From CAZAQS01 sp964486825 (lineage in GTDB: Bacteria; Chloroflexota; Anaerolineae; Anaerolineales; UBA4823), in NCBI GenBank assembly GCA_964486825.1, contig CAZAQS010000198.1, positions 1 to 9,001 of the forward strand: a stretch of DNA of 9,001 nt, given 5' to 3'. The notes beneath the pieces were generated by a model. That model was not told where the DNA came from. It saw only the letters and a list, made by a program, of their open reading frames with translations, and searched no databases. A program made the translations under genes and the position numbers. Position 1 is the first letter of the stretch. Each line of letters starts with the position of its first letter. This document shows, piece by piece, positions 1 to 5,382 of this stretch.

Positions 1-1
1 A

Positions 2-169
2 GCTGCGATCGAGGTCGACCCGGACGTCGGTTGTATGACCTATTCTCGGGCCCACGACCTGGAAGTAGACCAGGATTGGGAAGACGAAGAAGAAGATATC
101 GAAGAATGGGACGAAGGAGACCTGGAAGAGGAGGATGACGAGCTCTGGCTGGACGATGACGAGTTCTGA
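2..169 (+). CDS. C-terminal end of an unidentified protein with a very acidic tail (partial, starts left of window)
   Basis: An open frame enters from the left edge and ends at TGA 167-169. The visible 55 residues begin AAIEVDPDVGCMTYSRAHDL and then become almost entirely Asp/Glu with scattered Trp and Leu, ending LWLDDDEF. Nothing in this fragment identifies a family. Such acidic tails are usually disordered and may bind metal ions, basic proteins or nucleic-acid-binding partners, but that is general knowledge and not evidence of function here. Its stop lies only 3 bases from the stop of the opposing minus-strand gene, and no terminator hairpin is visible between them. The frame is consistently coding in character (GAA/GAG/GAC-rich, no internal stop). 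Identity is unknown; that it is a real gene end is fairly likely. Confidence 0.6.
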   Translation, partial: AAIEVDPDVGCMTYSRAHDLEVDQDWEDEEEDIEEWDEGDLEEEDDELWLDDDEF

Positions 170-172
170 GCC

Positions 173-517
173 TTACCTAGCAGCTTCTCCCGGCTTATCC
201 TTCCAAAAAGGGCAGTATGGGCAATCTTCTCCGTCTGGATAATCTATGCCTTCTTCGTGAGGGCAACCGGCAACGCTGCCCGTCATCACGACCTTCTGTA
301 CTTGTTGTGATTTGAAAAACTGGCCCACCTCTGTAATCACCTCGGGGTCCTGAACAACCCCTTCCCCATACCAACGCCTGGAAATCAAATCCCCGTTCTC
401 CTCCGGCACGACGCTGGCGACGATCTTCGTTACGGTCTGGTCATCTGGGCCGTAGTAAACCAGCGTCCCGATGGGGAAGGTGTATGAATCTGTTGTGGCT
501 TTGTCTGGTTTTGCCAA
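173..517 (-). CDS. Small conserved-hypothetical-type protein with C-terminal CxH...CxxC putative zinc site
   Basis: The frame encodes 114 aa, initiating at TTG 515-517 (GCA AAA follows) with a strong GGAGG Shine-Dalgarno (complement of 523-527) five bases upstream, which supports the non-ATG start. Residues 14-80 are a mixed alpha/beta stretch with YYGPDDQTVTKIV near the N-terminus and VGQFFKSQQVQKVVMTGSVAG before the Cys region. The C-terminus carries C85-P-H87, then C99-P-Y-C102, followed by PFW. This spacing (CxH-x11-CxxC) is typical of a structural zinc knuckle or ribbon. The pattern 'GCPHEEGIDYPDGEDCPYC' resembles conserved hypothetical proteins I associate with Anaerolineae, but I cannot name a function. 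There is no signal peptide or TM segment, so it is probably cytosolic. It converges on the acidic-tailed gene and is preceded upstream by the CACTGA tandem repeat, which abuts its promoter region. Confidence 0.72.
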   Translation of the reverse strand: MAKPDKATTDSYTFPIGTLVYYGPDDQTVTKIVASVVPEENGDLISRRWYGEGVVQDPEVITEVGQFFKSQQVQKVVMTGSVAGCPHEEGIDYPDGEDCPYCPFWKDKPGEAAR

Positions 518-534
518 CTGCGCCTCCGGAAAAC

Positions 535-540
535 ATTATA
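535..540 (-). promoter_or_regulatory. Candidate -10 box (TATAAT) for the small zinc-site gene
   Basis: Read on the minus strand, 540-535 is a perfect TATAAT, about 18 bases before the TTG start. The -35 position (558-563, TTCAGT on the minus strand) falls inside the CACTGA tandem repeat and matches the consensus poorly. If this is used, the leader is only about 10 bases and starts almost on the GGAGG. It could be a chance match in AT-rich DNA. Confidence 0.3.
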
Positions 541-626
541 CACTGAACACTGAAAACACTGAAAGCACTGAGAACACTGAAAACACTGAGAACACTGAAA
601 CACTGAAAGCACTGAGAACACTGAAG
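541..626. repeat. Short tandem repeat array, ten CACTGA-headed units of 7-9 bp
   Basis: Ten consecutive units begin with CACTGA and end in a variable purine tail (A, AAA, AAG, GAA, AA, AG). Units start at 541, 548, 557, 566, 575, 584, 593, 601, 610 and 619. Most are 9 bp; the first is 7 and two (593, 619) are 8 bp. After 626 the pattern decays (CAATGAAA, CACTTGAA, then TGAAA-type fragments) to about 700. The tails alternate AAA/AAG/GAA, as in a minisatellite growing by slippage or unequal exchange. An 11-nt inverted exact copy of AACACTGAAAA occurs at 772-782, next to the start of the GxxExxY gene. There are no spacers and no long conserved repeat, so this is not CRISPR. Minus-strand frames running through it are low-complexity FSVFSVQ-type translations and are not genes. 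Confidence 0.93.
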
Positions 627-807
627 CAATGAAAAATGAAAAGCACTTGAAGACAGAAGTATTGAAAGACCGAAGAGACTGAAATATTGAAATGTATTTG
701 AATAACTGAATTATCATCATATGCAAATGCATGAATAGGGACATGAATTCAGTGATATCATTACTTTCATCTTTTCAGTGTTTCTGGTTCCCTCCCTCAA
801 TTCGCTA
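627..807. other. AT-rich non-coding stretch between the tandem repeat and the GxxExxY gene
   Basis: This segment is visibly more AT-rich than the genes around it. It starts as decayed repeat material (GAAAA, TTGAAAG, TGAAATATTGAAATG) and ends with an inverted repeat-unit copy at 772-782 (TTTTCAGTGTT). No credible gene, RNA or terminator is seen. No convincing promoter or ribosome binding site for the downstream gene is apparent, which fits a gene that is poorly expressed or acquired. Confidence 0.5.
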
Positions 808-1266
808 ATGAGCGACTCTTATATCAAGTCTGAATATACCCAATCCGAAATAACCGCCCGCATTATTGGCGCAGCTACGCGTGTACATTGTGCTCTGGGA
901 CCTGGTTTCCAAGAGGTCATCTACCAGCGCGCGTTAGCGTTGGAGCTTCATTCAGCAGGTATGAGATACAGTCGAGAACTTAGTATAGATATTTTCTACC
1001 AGGGTGAGAAAATTGGGAATAAACGTGTAGATTTTGAAATCGAAGGTGTGATGGTCGAGATAAAGGCCAGGGCAGAGATTGAGTATCAACACCACCAAAC
1101 CTCCCGACCTGTCCGAGACATACACCCACTCGCCAACGATGACCACCTTTTCCGCCGACCCGGGCGTATCGGCGTGCGCGGCCAGGACAGGGTTAGCCGG
1201 ATCGGACACGTCCCATACATAGATGCCTTCTCGGCCAGCTGCAACGAACAGGTACTCGCCGGATAG
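808..1266 (+). CDS. GxxExxY-family protein (PD-(D/E)XK fold), 3'-truncated and fused to antisense of the neighbouring gene
   Basis: From ATG 808 the protein is 152 aa; a GTG at 778 in the same frame would add 10 residues, and neither start has a good ribosome binding site. The first ~92 residues match the GxxExxY family: an ITARIIGAATRVHCALGPGF helix, the signature G-F-Q-E-V-I-Y (G33, E36, Y39 from ATG 808), LALELHSAGM, and the nuclease-like core RVDFEIEGVMVEIKA with D75, E84 and K86. The family belongs to the PD-(D/E)XK nuclease superfamily (PDDEXK_3-type); its biochemical role is not established. The match stops after about residue 92 (base ~1083). The usual C-terminal helix and strand (around a conserved Q, NYLKA and GLLINFG) are missing. 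The remaining ~60 residues are antisense to the lipoprotein gene and look random. Probably a pseudogene, although the catalytic-type residues survive. Confidence 0.72.
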   Translation: MSDSYIKSEYTQSEITARIIGAATRVHCALGPGFQEVIYQRALALELHSAGMRYSRELSIDIFYQGEKIGNKRVDFEIEGVMVEIKARAEIEYQHHQTSRPVRDIHPLANDDHLFRRPGRIGVRGQDRVSRIGHVPYIDAFSASCNEQVLAG

Positions 1267-3216
1267 GCTGATATCATACGCCTCTCCAGGCTGGTGCAGC
1301 GATGACAGGATGGCCGGCGCGTCCGGGTTTGCCAGATCCGCGATCAAAATGCGGTGGGTGCAAGTCTCCTGGCAATTGCTGCCCATGAAATATACCGTAC
1401 GGGCGGCGCTGTCCAGGGCTGAGCGCCGGAAGGGCTCTTCGATCTCGATTTGCCCGGCCTGCTCAGGATTAGCCGGGTCATCCAAGTTGAAGATTTGCAG
1501 GATTCCATCAGGGAAGTCACCTTCCCAGATCTCCTCCAGCGCTACCAGGATACCCTCTCCGGTTGTTACGCGGCTGGTGCGTTTCCAGGGTCCTTCATAC
1601 TGCGGGGGCGAAATCTCGCCTATCAGGGCAGGCCGGGCTGGATCGGAGACATCGAAGACCCCCACGCCCCCCTCGCCCCTGGCCAGGTACAGGTAGTCTC
1701 CGAGCAGAGCTGCGTCTAGCCCTGTCCCCCGGGTCTGCTCGGTTGTTAGCTCCGCTGCAAGGCTGGGCCGGCTCGGGTCAGAGATATCCACGACCGCCAG
1801 GCCGTCTTCCCATACCGGTGCAAACAGGTAATCCCCTAAGGCTACCGTTTGGATGGCCCAGCGCGGCGCGAAGGGACCGTAGGAGCGGATCTGCTCCAAA
1901 TCGCGCAGGTCATGCGCCCACAGGCTGGCCGGTCCGCGATCGCTGCCTCCAAAGGCCCACCCGGCTTGCACAAGGTCGAGATACCCGGGGATATGCGCAT
2001 AGCTGTATAAGAGGTCGGGTTGGTCAGGGTCCGAAAGGTCCAGGAAGTGCAACCCATCCCAATCAATCACCAGCAGCGTGTTGCCGGCTGCTTCCGCCCT
2101 CCATGCGCAGCTGAACTGGGGTAAGGATTGCTCTAATTCAACCAGGACCGGCGCGGTTGGCTCCTCTATACTGAGCGACTGTAGAGTAGACCAGCATAGC
2201 CCGAACTCGCCGAATGTATCAAAGCCGTACAGGCGTTCCCCAATCTTCGTCAGGGGAAACGTGGCAAGCCGAGGAGAACTGGAGCGGGTGAGCGCCTGGG
2301 GATTGGAGAGATCTGTTACGATGAGCTCGTTCCCGCTCAGGTAAGCATACGGCCAGGCGATGGCTGCATCCCTGATGTATTGGGTTTTCATCTCGTCCAG
2401 AACTTGTAAACCAGGCAGGCTGGCAGCCAACAATCCCCCTTCATGGGCAATGAAGACTGTCTCGCCGCTTACCAGGACTTCGTGGACCTTGCCAGCTATT
2501 TCCAGGCTGGCCTGGACCGGCAATCGTGGGCCGATTTCATCCGGGCCGAAGACAGGTTGGGTTTCGGCCAGCCCCTCCAGCGGGAAAATATCCAGCAGGC
2601 TGCTGCATCCGTTGACTGTACAGGTCTCGCTGGTCGTGAAGCCCCACTCGTCTTGGACGAATACCCGGCTCGTCCCCGCTCTCTCGAAGGCCTGTATGAC
2701 GTACGTGCTCTCCGGGTCAGATACGCCGAACAGGTACAAGTGGCCTTCCCCATCCAGCAGGTAAAGCAAGCCGTCCAGGGCAGCCAGGTCATGAGCAAGA
2801 AAATTAAGAGCAAACGGCTCCCCAATCATTTCAGGTGGGGCGTTATCGTTCAGCCGGAAGGACAACAAGGACGGCCCAAACCCGGTATAGGCGATCCCAC
2901 TCTCCACCGCCACTGCCATCAATTCTCCCCCGTGCTGGGCTGCCTGGGTCAGGAGCACGCTCCCATCCGGCTGCGGCATTTCCAGGGTTGGGGTAGAGAC
3001 GTCCGGCTCGGGTATCTCTACAATCTCTGGTTGTGTTGTTGGGGTAGCCTTAGCGGTAACTGTGGGTTGGAGGACAGAGGTGGGTGTGGCTTCCTGGGTG
3101 GCATCTGCCCCCGTTGTTGGTAGGGCTGGTGTTGTGACCGCCTGGCAGGCTGCCAGGCTGATTGCCAGGCTGGCCTGAATGGCCAGGAAACTTGATAAGC
3201 GCGTAATAGGTCTCAT
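952..3216 (-). CDS. Lipoprotein with LVIVD-type beta-propeller repeats, altered C-terminus
   Basis: I choose ATG 3214-3216 (754 aa) over the in-frame ATG at 3226-3228, because GGAGG (complement of 3222-3226) lies five bases before it and would overlap the earlier start. The N-terminus is a lipoprotein signal: MRPITR, a hydrophobic stretch, then lipobox L-A-A-C with the acylated Cys at 24. A Thr/Pro/Ala-rich linker (about 25-85) follows, as in surface lipoproteins of Chloroflexota. The rest is a series of about 40-50-residue blades with the LVIVD pattern: DGLHFLDLSDPDQP, EDGLAVVDISDPSRP, EGGVGVFDVSDPARP, REGIYVWDVSDPANP, and a final WVYVSDRSGGLVVL. This implies an extracytoplasmic beta-propeller, likely a binding or scaffold protein; ligand unknown. 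C200/C205 and C616/C620 could form disulfides. After GGLVVL (residue ~710), where such proteins normally finish within a few residues, 44 unrelated residues come from antisense of the GxxExxY gene. The native stop is therefore lost, but the propeller is nearly complete and may still fold. Confidence 0.85.
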   Translation of the reverse strand: MRPITRLSSFLAIQASLAISLAACQAVTTPALPTTGADATQEATPTSVLQPTVTAKATPTTQPEIVEIPEPDVSTPTLEMPQPDGSVLLTQAAQHGGELMAVAVESGIAYTGFGPSLLSFRLNDNAPPEMIGEPFALNFLAHDLAALDGLLYLLDGEGHLYLFGVSDPESTYVIQAFERAGTSRVFVQDEWGFTTSETCTVNGCSSLLDIFPLEGLAETQPVFGPDEIGPRLPVQASLEIAGKVHEVLVSGETVFIAHEGGLLAASLPGLQVLDEMKTQYIRDAAIAWPYAYLSGNELIVTDLSNPQALTRSSSPRLATFPLTKIGERLYGFDTFGEFGLCWSTLQSLSIEEPTAPVLVELEQSLPQFSCAWRAEAAGNTLLVIDWDGLHFLDLSDPDQPDLLYSYAHIPGYLDLVQAGWAFGGSDRGPASLWAHDLRDLEQIRSYGPFAPRWAIQTVALGDYLFAPVWEDGLAVVDISDPSRPSLAAELTTEQTRGTGLDAALLGDYLYLARGEGGVGVFDVSDPARPALIGEISPPQYEGPWKRTSRVTTGEGILVALEEIWEGDFPDGILQIFNLDDPANPEQAGQIEIEEPFRRSALDSAARTVYFMGSNCQETCTHRILIADLANPDAPAILSSLHQPGEAYDISLSGEYLFVAAGREGIYVWDVSDPANPVLAAHADTPGSAEKVVIVGEWVYVSDRSGGLVVLILNLCPGLYLDHHTFDFKIYTFIPNFLTLVENIYTKFSTVSHTC
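1081..1092. other. Rearrangement (or assembly) junction joining the truncated 3' ends of two convergent genes
   Basis: Left of about 1083 the plus strand carries GxxExxY-family coding sequence; right of about 1084 the minus strand carries LVIVD lipoprotein coding sequence ending GGLVVL. Each gene overruns into the other's antisense strand (about 60 and 44 residues of unrelated tail). Base composition changes at the same place, from AT-rich on the left to GC-rich on the right. The exact breakpoint cannot be fixed without relatives, and could lie anywhere in 1080-1092. Confidence 0.65.
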
Positions 3217-3311
3217 CTTTTCCTCCATAAACCCCCAGCAATATTTATAATTATTACCACGACGAAAAATGAAGGAAAAGGTTCCAGCTGATTTGTTATT
3301 CGACCTTGCGG

Positions 3312-3343
3312 ACCTCCCGCAGGCTCGCCAGCTTGCGGGAGGT
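3312..3343. other. Strong stem-loop between msrA and the lipoprotein gene
   Basis: ACCTCCCGC (3312-3320) pairs perfectly with GCGGGAGGT (3335-3343). The stem continues inward as AGGCT/AGCTT with one G-U pair, giving 14 bp around the tetraloop CGCC. It lies downstream of msrA on the minus strand, so it may mark the 3' end of that transcript. The minus-strand sequence after it (CCGCAAGG) has no U-tract, and on the plus strand it is followed only by TTTCTAGG. It is therefore a poor intrinsic terminator and could be an mRNA-stabilising hairpin or a dispersed palindromic element. Confidence 0.55.
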
Positions 3344-3368
3344 TTCTAGGGACAATACATATTCGGAC

Positions 3369-3920
3369 CTATTGCAGCCGGTCGGCATACTTCTTTCTAA
3401 ATTTGGCCAGCTTCGGCGCGATCACCATCTGGCAGTAGGGTTGGCGGGTGTTGTTAGCGTAATATTCATGGTGGTACCCTTCCGCCGGGTAGAAGGCCTC
3501 GAAAGGTGTTACCTGGGTCACGATCGGGTTGTCCCAGACCCCTTGTTGCTCCAGCTCGGAAATTACCTGCTCGGTGACCGCTTTCTGCTCGGGAGAATGG
3601 TAGAAAACCTCCGAGCGATACTGTGTGCCCACGTCCGGGCCCTGTCGGTTGAGGGTAGTCGGGTCATGGATGCTGAAGAACACCTCCAGGATCTCGGCAA
3701 AGCTGATCACGCTTGGGTCGAAAGTGACCTGCACGACCTCGGCGTGCCCGGTGTGACCAGACGTTACTTGACTATAGGTTGGGTTGGGCATGCTGCCGCC
3801 CGAATAGCCGGAGACGACGTCCAGCACGCCCCGCAGATCATCGAAGACCGCTTCCAGGCACCAGAAGCAACCGCCGGCCAAGGTTGCGATTTCGGTAGAT
3901 TGTTTCTCGGGTTGGTTCAA
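3369..3920 (-). CDS. msrA: Peptide-methionine (S)-S-oxide reductase MsrA
   Basis: MsrA reduces methionine-S-sulfoxide in proteins and as free amino acid in the cytosol, repairing oxidative damage with electrons usually from thioredoxin. The chosen start is TTG 3918-3920 (183 aa, MNQPEKQSTEIATLAGGCFW), because AGGAGG (complement of 3927-3932) sits six bases upstream; an in-frame TTG at 3953 would place this ribosome site inside the gene. Family landmarks: the catalytic motif G-G-C-F-W-C with nucleophile Cys18, GYSGG (38-42), the SGHTGHAEVVQV segment, DPTTLNRQGPDVGTQYRS, AEGYHHEYY, and the C-terminal QPYCQMVIAPKLAKFRKKY, whose Cys is a likely resolving residue. Length is normal for a single-domain MsrA, and there is no MsrB fusion. 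It lies between fmt and the lipoprotein gene in the same orientation, with its own -10-like boxes and a hairpin over its ribosome site. Identification is secure. Confidence 0.95.
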   Translation of the reverse strand: MNQPEKQSTEIATLAGGCFWCLEAVFDDLRGVLDVVSGYSGGSMPNPTYSQVTSGHTGHAEVVQVTFDPSVISFAEILEVFFSIHDPTTLNRQGPDVGTQYRSEVFYHSPEQKAVTEQVISELEQQGVWDNPIVTQVTPFEAFYPAEGYHHEYYANNTRQPYCQMVIAPKLAKFRKKYADRLQ

Positions 3921-3922
3921 AG

Positions 3923-3940
3923 ATATCCTCCTAAGGATAT
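3923..3940 (-). promoter_or_regulatory. Hairpin overlapping the msrA Shine-Dalgarno
   Basis: In the msrA mRNA, ATATCCT (complement of 3934-3940) can pair with AGGATAT (complement of 3923-3929) across a 4-nt loop TAGG. The Shine-Dalgarno AGGAGG (3927-3932) is split between loop and 3' arm, so the 7-bp stem would partly hide it. This could lower or modulate msrA translation, for instance with temperature, but a stem this short and AU-rich may simply be incidental. Confidence 0.4.
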
Positions 3941-3958
3941 GAAAATTATCCAAAAATC

Positions 3959-3972
3959 ATTATAGAATTATA
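3959..3972 (-). promoter_or_regulatory. Two overlapping candidate -10 boxes for msrA
   Basis: On the minus strand TATAAT occurs twice, at 3964-3959 and 3972-3967, about 40-55 bases before the msrA TTG start. No matching -35 is present at 16-18 bp because that region is GC-rich. Two perfect hexamers in the right place make independent transcription of msrA plausible. Confidence 0.4.
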
Positions 3973-3986
3973 CCCTTAGAGACGCC

Positions 3987-4000
3987 CCGCCAGCGGGCGG
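3987..4000. other. Small GC-rich stem-loop after fmt
   Basis: CCGCC (3987-3991) pairs with GGCGG (3996-4000) around AGCG, in the short gap between the fmt stop and the msrA promoter region. There is no U-tract on the minus strand, so it is at best a weak terminator or pause site for fmt transcripts. Confidence 0.22.
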
Positions 4001-4022
4001 ATCGGATATGGTCCCCTTTACA

Positions 4023-4940
4023 TCACCCCTCCCAGTCGCGCGCCCCGTGCAGGAAATCCCGGCCGGATACGGCTCGCTTGCCAGCCGGTTGGACCTGCTC
4101 CAATACCAGCAGACCCTGCCTGGCGCCGACTGCAGGCAGGCCATCATACGAGCAACGTGATCCGGGTACATTCCAGTTCGACCCGGCTACTGCCCTGGCC
4201 CTGTGGATCTTGAGCGGTTGGCCCTTCCATTCCATGAACGCCCCAGGCCAGGGATTGAAGGCCCGCACCCGGCGCTCCAACTGCTCGGCAGGCTGGCTGA
4301 AATCCAGGCGCCCGTCCTCTTTCTTGAGTATGGGTGCGTAGGTGACGCCATGCTGCTCCTGTGGTTGTGCCTGGATCTCGCCGCTCAGATAAGGCGGCAG
4401 GGTCTCGAACAGCAGCTCGCCGCCCAACTGCGATAGACGCTCTCCCAGGGCGCCGGCTGTGTCCTGGGGCAGAATGGGCAGAGCACGCTGGCTGAGCAGC
4501 GGGCCGGTGTCCACCCCCTGATCCATCAGCATGATGGTGATGCCGGTTTCGGCATCGTTGTTCAGAATGGCTGCCTGGATTGGAGCGGCCCCGCGCCAGC
4601 GCGGCAGTAGCGAGGCGTGCACGTTGACGCAGCCATAGCGCGGCAGCTCCAGGACATCTGGGCGTAGGATCTGTCCGAAAGCTGCCACGACGATCAGCTC
4701 CGGCGCCCACTCGCGCAGCTTATCCATAGCTTCCGGCGCGCGCAGCCGGCGCGGCTGGATGACCGGCAGCCCAAGATCTTCGGCCAGGCGCTTCACCGGG
4801 GGTGGCCTCAGTGCCCGCCCGCGCCCGGCCGGCCGGTCGGGTTGGGTAATCACGCCCACCACGGGGAAACGTTCCGCCAGCCTACGCAGGGCCGGCAGGG
4901 AAAATTCAGGTGAACCCATGAAGACAGTGCGAACGCTCAT
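4023..4940 (-). CDS. fmt: Methionyl-tRNA formyltransferase
   Basis: Fmt transfers a formyl group from 10-formyltetrahydrofolate to the amino group of Met on initiator tRNA, which commits it to translation initiation in the cytosol. The 305-aa frame starts at ATG 4938-4940 (MSVRTVFMGSPEFSLPALRR), without a clear Shine-Dalgarno. The N-terminal Rossmann-like formyltransferase domain spans about 1-195. It shows FMGSPEFS, ITQPDRPAGRG (31-41), VVAAFGQIL (84-92), the signature loop SLLPRWRGAAPI (110-121) and DQGVDTGPLL. The catalytic triad is N106, H108 and D144, with the same spacing as N108/H110/D146 of the E. coli enzyme. The C-terminal OB-fold tRNA-binding domain follows (RAFNPWPGAF, then LEQVQPAGKRAVSGRDFLHGARDW). 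Length is near the family norm of about 310-315; the segment around 255-268 (NWNVPGSRCSYDG) is atypical for the PGTV...DG linker but stays in frame. No def (deformylase) gene is adjacent in this window. Confidence 0.95.
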   Translation of the reverse strand: MSVRTVFMGSPEFSLPALRRLAERFPVVGVITQPDRPAGRGRALRPPPVKRLAEDLGLPVIQPRRLRAPEAMDKLREWAPELIVVAAFGQILRPDVLELPRYGCVNVHASLLPRWRGAAPIQAAILNNDAETGITIMLMDQGVDTGPLLSQRALPILPQDTAGALGERLSQLGGELLFETLPPYLSGEIQAQPQEQHGVTYAPILKKEDGRLDFSQPAEQLERRVRAFNPWPGAFMEWKGQPLKIHRARAVAGSNWNVPGSRCSYDGLPAVGARQGLLVLEQVQPAGKRAVSGRDFLHGARDWEG

Positions 4941-5056
4941 ATAACCATTCTAGCATATGTCAGGGGTAGCTGTAGGCCTGTCACTTGGCATAAAATTGGC
5001 AACCAATAATTAATCCGGTGTAAATAACCAAAATAGATCGATTCCTTGCTAATTTG

Positions 5057-5085
5057 TTGACCTGTTTTTTACATCAATATATAAA
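5057..5085 (+). promoter_or_regulatory. Sigma-70-type promoter in the fmt / diguanylate cyclase intergenic region
   Basis: TTGACC (5057-5062) and TATAAA (5080-5085) are separated by exactly 17 bp, each one mismatch from consensus, in an AT-rich tract. A further TATAAT at 5094-5099 offers an alternative -10 without a good -35. Transcription would start near 5092 or 5106 and run toward the diguanylate cyclase, giving a leader of roughly 190-290 nt depending on the translation start. Confidence 0.65.
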
Positions 5086-5102
5086 TCCACGTGTATAATT
5101 TG

Positions 5103-5130
5103 TGCATAATCCTTACTGTTTCATTATGCA
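5103..5130. promoter_or_regulatory. Inverted repeat TGCATAAT-N12-ATTATGCA, candidate operator
   Basis: Perfect 8-bp arms at 5103-5110 and 5123-5130 lie directly downstream of the two candidate -10 boxes. The geometry (arm centres about 20 bp apart) suits a dimeric DNA-binding protein sitting on the transcription start. It could equally form a short hairpin in the leader RNA. The regulator is unknown. Confidence 0.4.
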
Positions 5131-5181
5131 GCGATTAAACTACAAAGACAAGCGAATTTTATCGGCTACATTTTGTCCATA

Positions 5182-5218
5182 GTTAACGATAGCCAGTTAT
5201 CGTCTCGTTTTCGTTAAC
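5182..5218. promoter_or_regulatory. Overlapping dyads in the diguanylate cyclase leader
   Basis: GTTAACG (5182-5188) is inverted as CGTTAAC (5212-5218). A second dyad, ACGATA (5186-5191) with TATCGT (5198-5203), shares bases with the first arm, so the two pairings exclude each other in RNA. This may be a small switching leader or a pair of protein sites. I do not recognise a known riboswitch; the conserved core of the c-di-GMP-I class was not seen. Confidence 0.35.
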
Positions 5219-5382
5219 CGTGGCCGGGAGCTGGACGAAGTGTGAAAAAAACCGGTGAATACCAGCAGGAGAACATTTTGATGGAAATTCCTCCCAACCC
5301 CCAACCGGGAATTATCCAACGCCGGGCGAGCTCCACACGTTCCTCGAACTCTAAATCTACTTTGCTGCCACAGGAGGAAGGG

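Noticed and set aside
541..700. CRISPR array
   Set aside because: Units are only 7-9 bp, run directly into each other with no unique spacers, and no cas gene is nearby.
430..744. Minus-strand reading frames across the tandem repeat (low-complexity Phe/Ser/Val/Gln proteins)
   Set aside because: They are translations of the CACTGA repeat; the composition is fixed by the repeat, and they overlap the zinc-site gene's promoter and coding sequence.
1223..3123. Several long plus-strand frames opposite the lipoprotein gene
   Set aside because: They are antisense shadows of a clear LVIVD-repeat coding frame and have no recognisable domains.
3306..3965. 219-aa plus-strand frame over msrA
   Set aside because: Antisense to an unambiguous MsrA; it also translates the intergenic hairpin.
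4144..4710. 188-aa minus-strand frame inside fmt
   Set aside because: Out-of-frame shadow in GC-rich coding DNA; fmt's own frame has all catalytic motifs.
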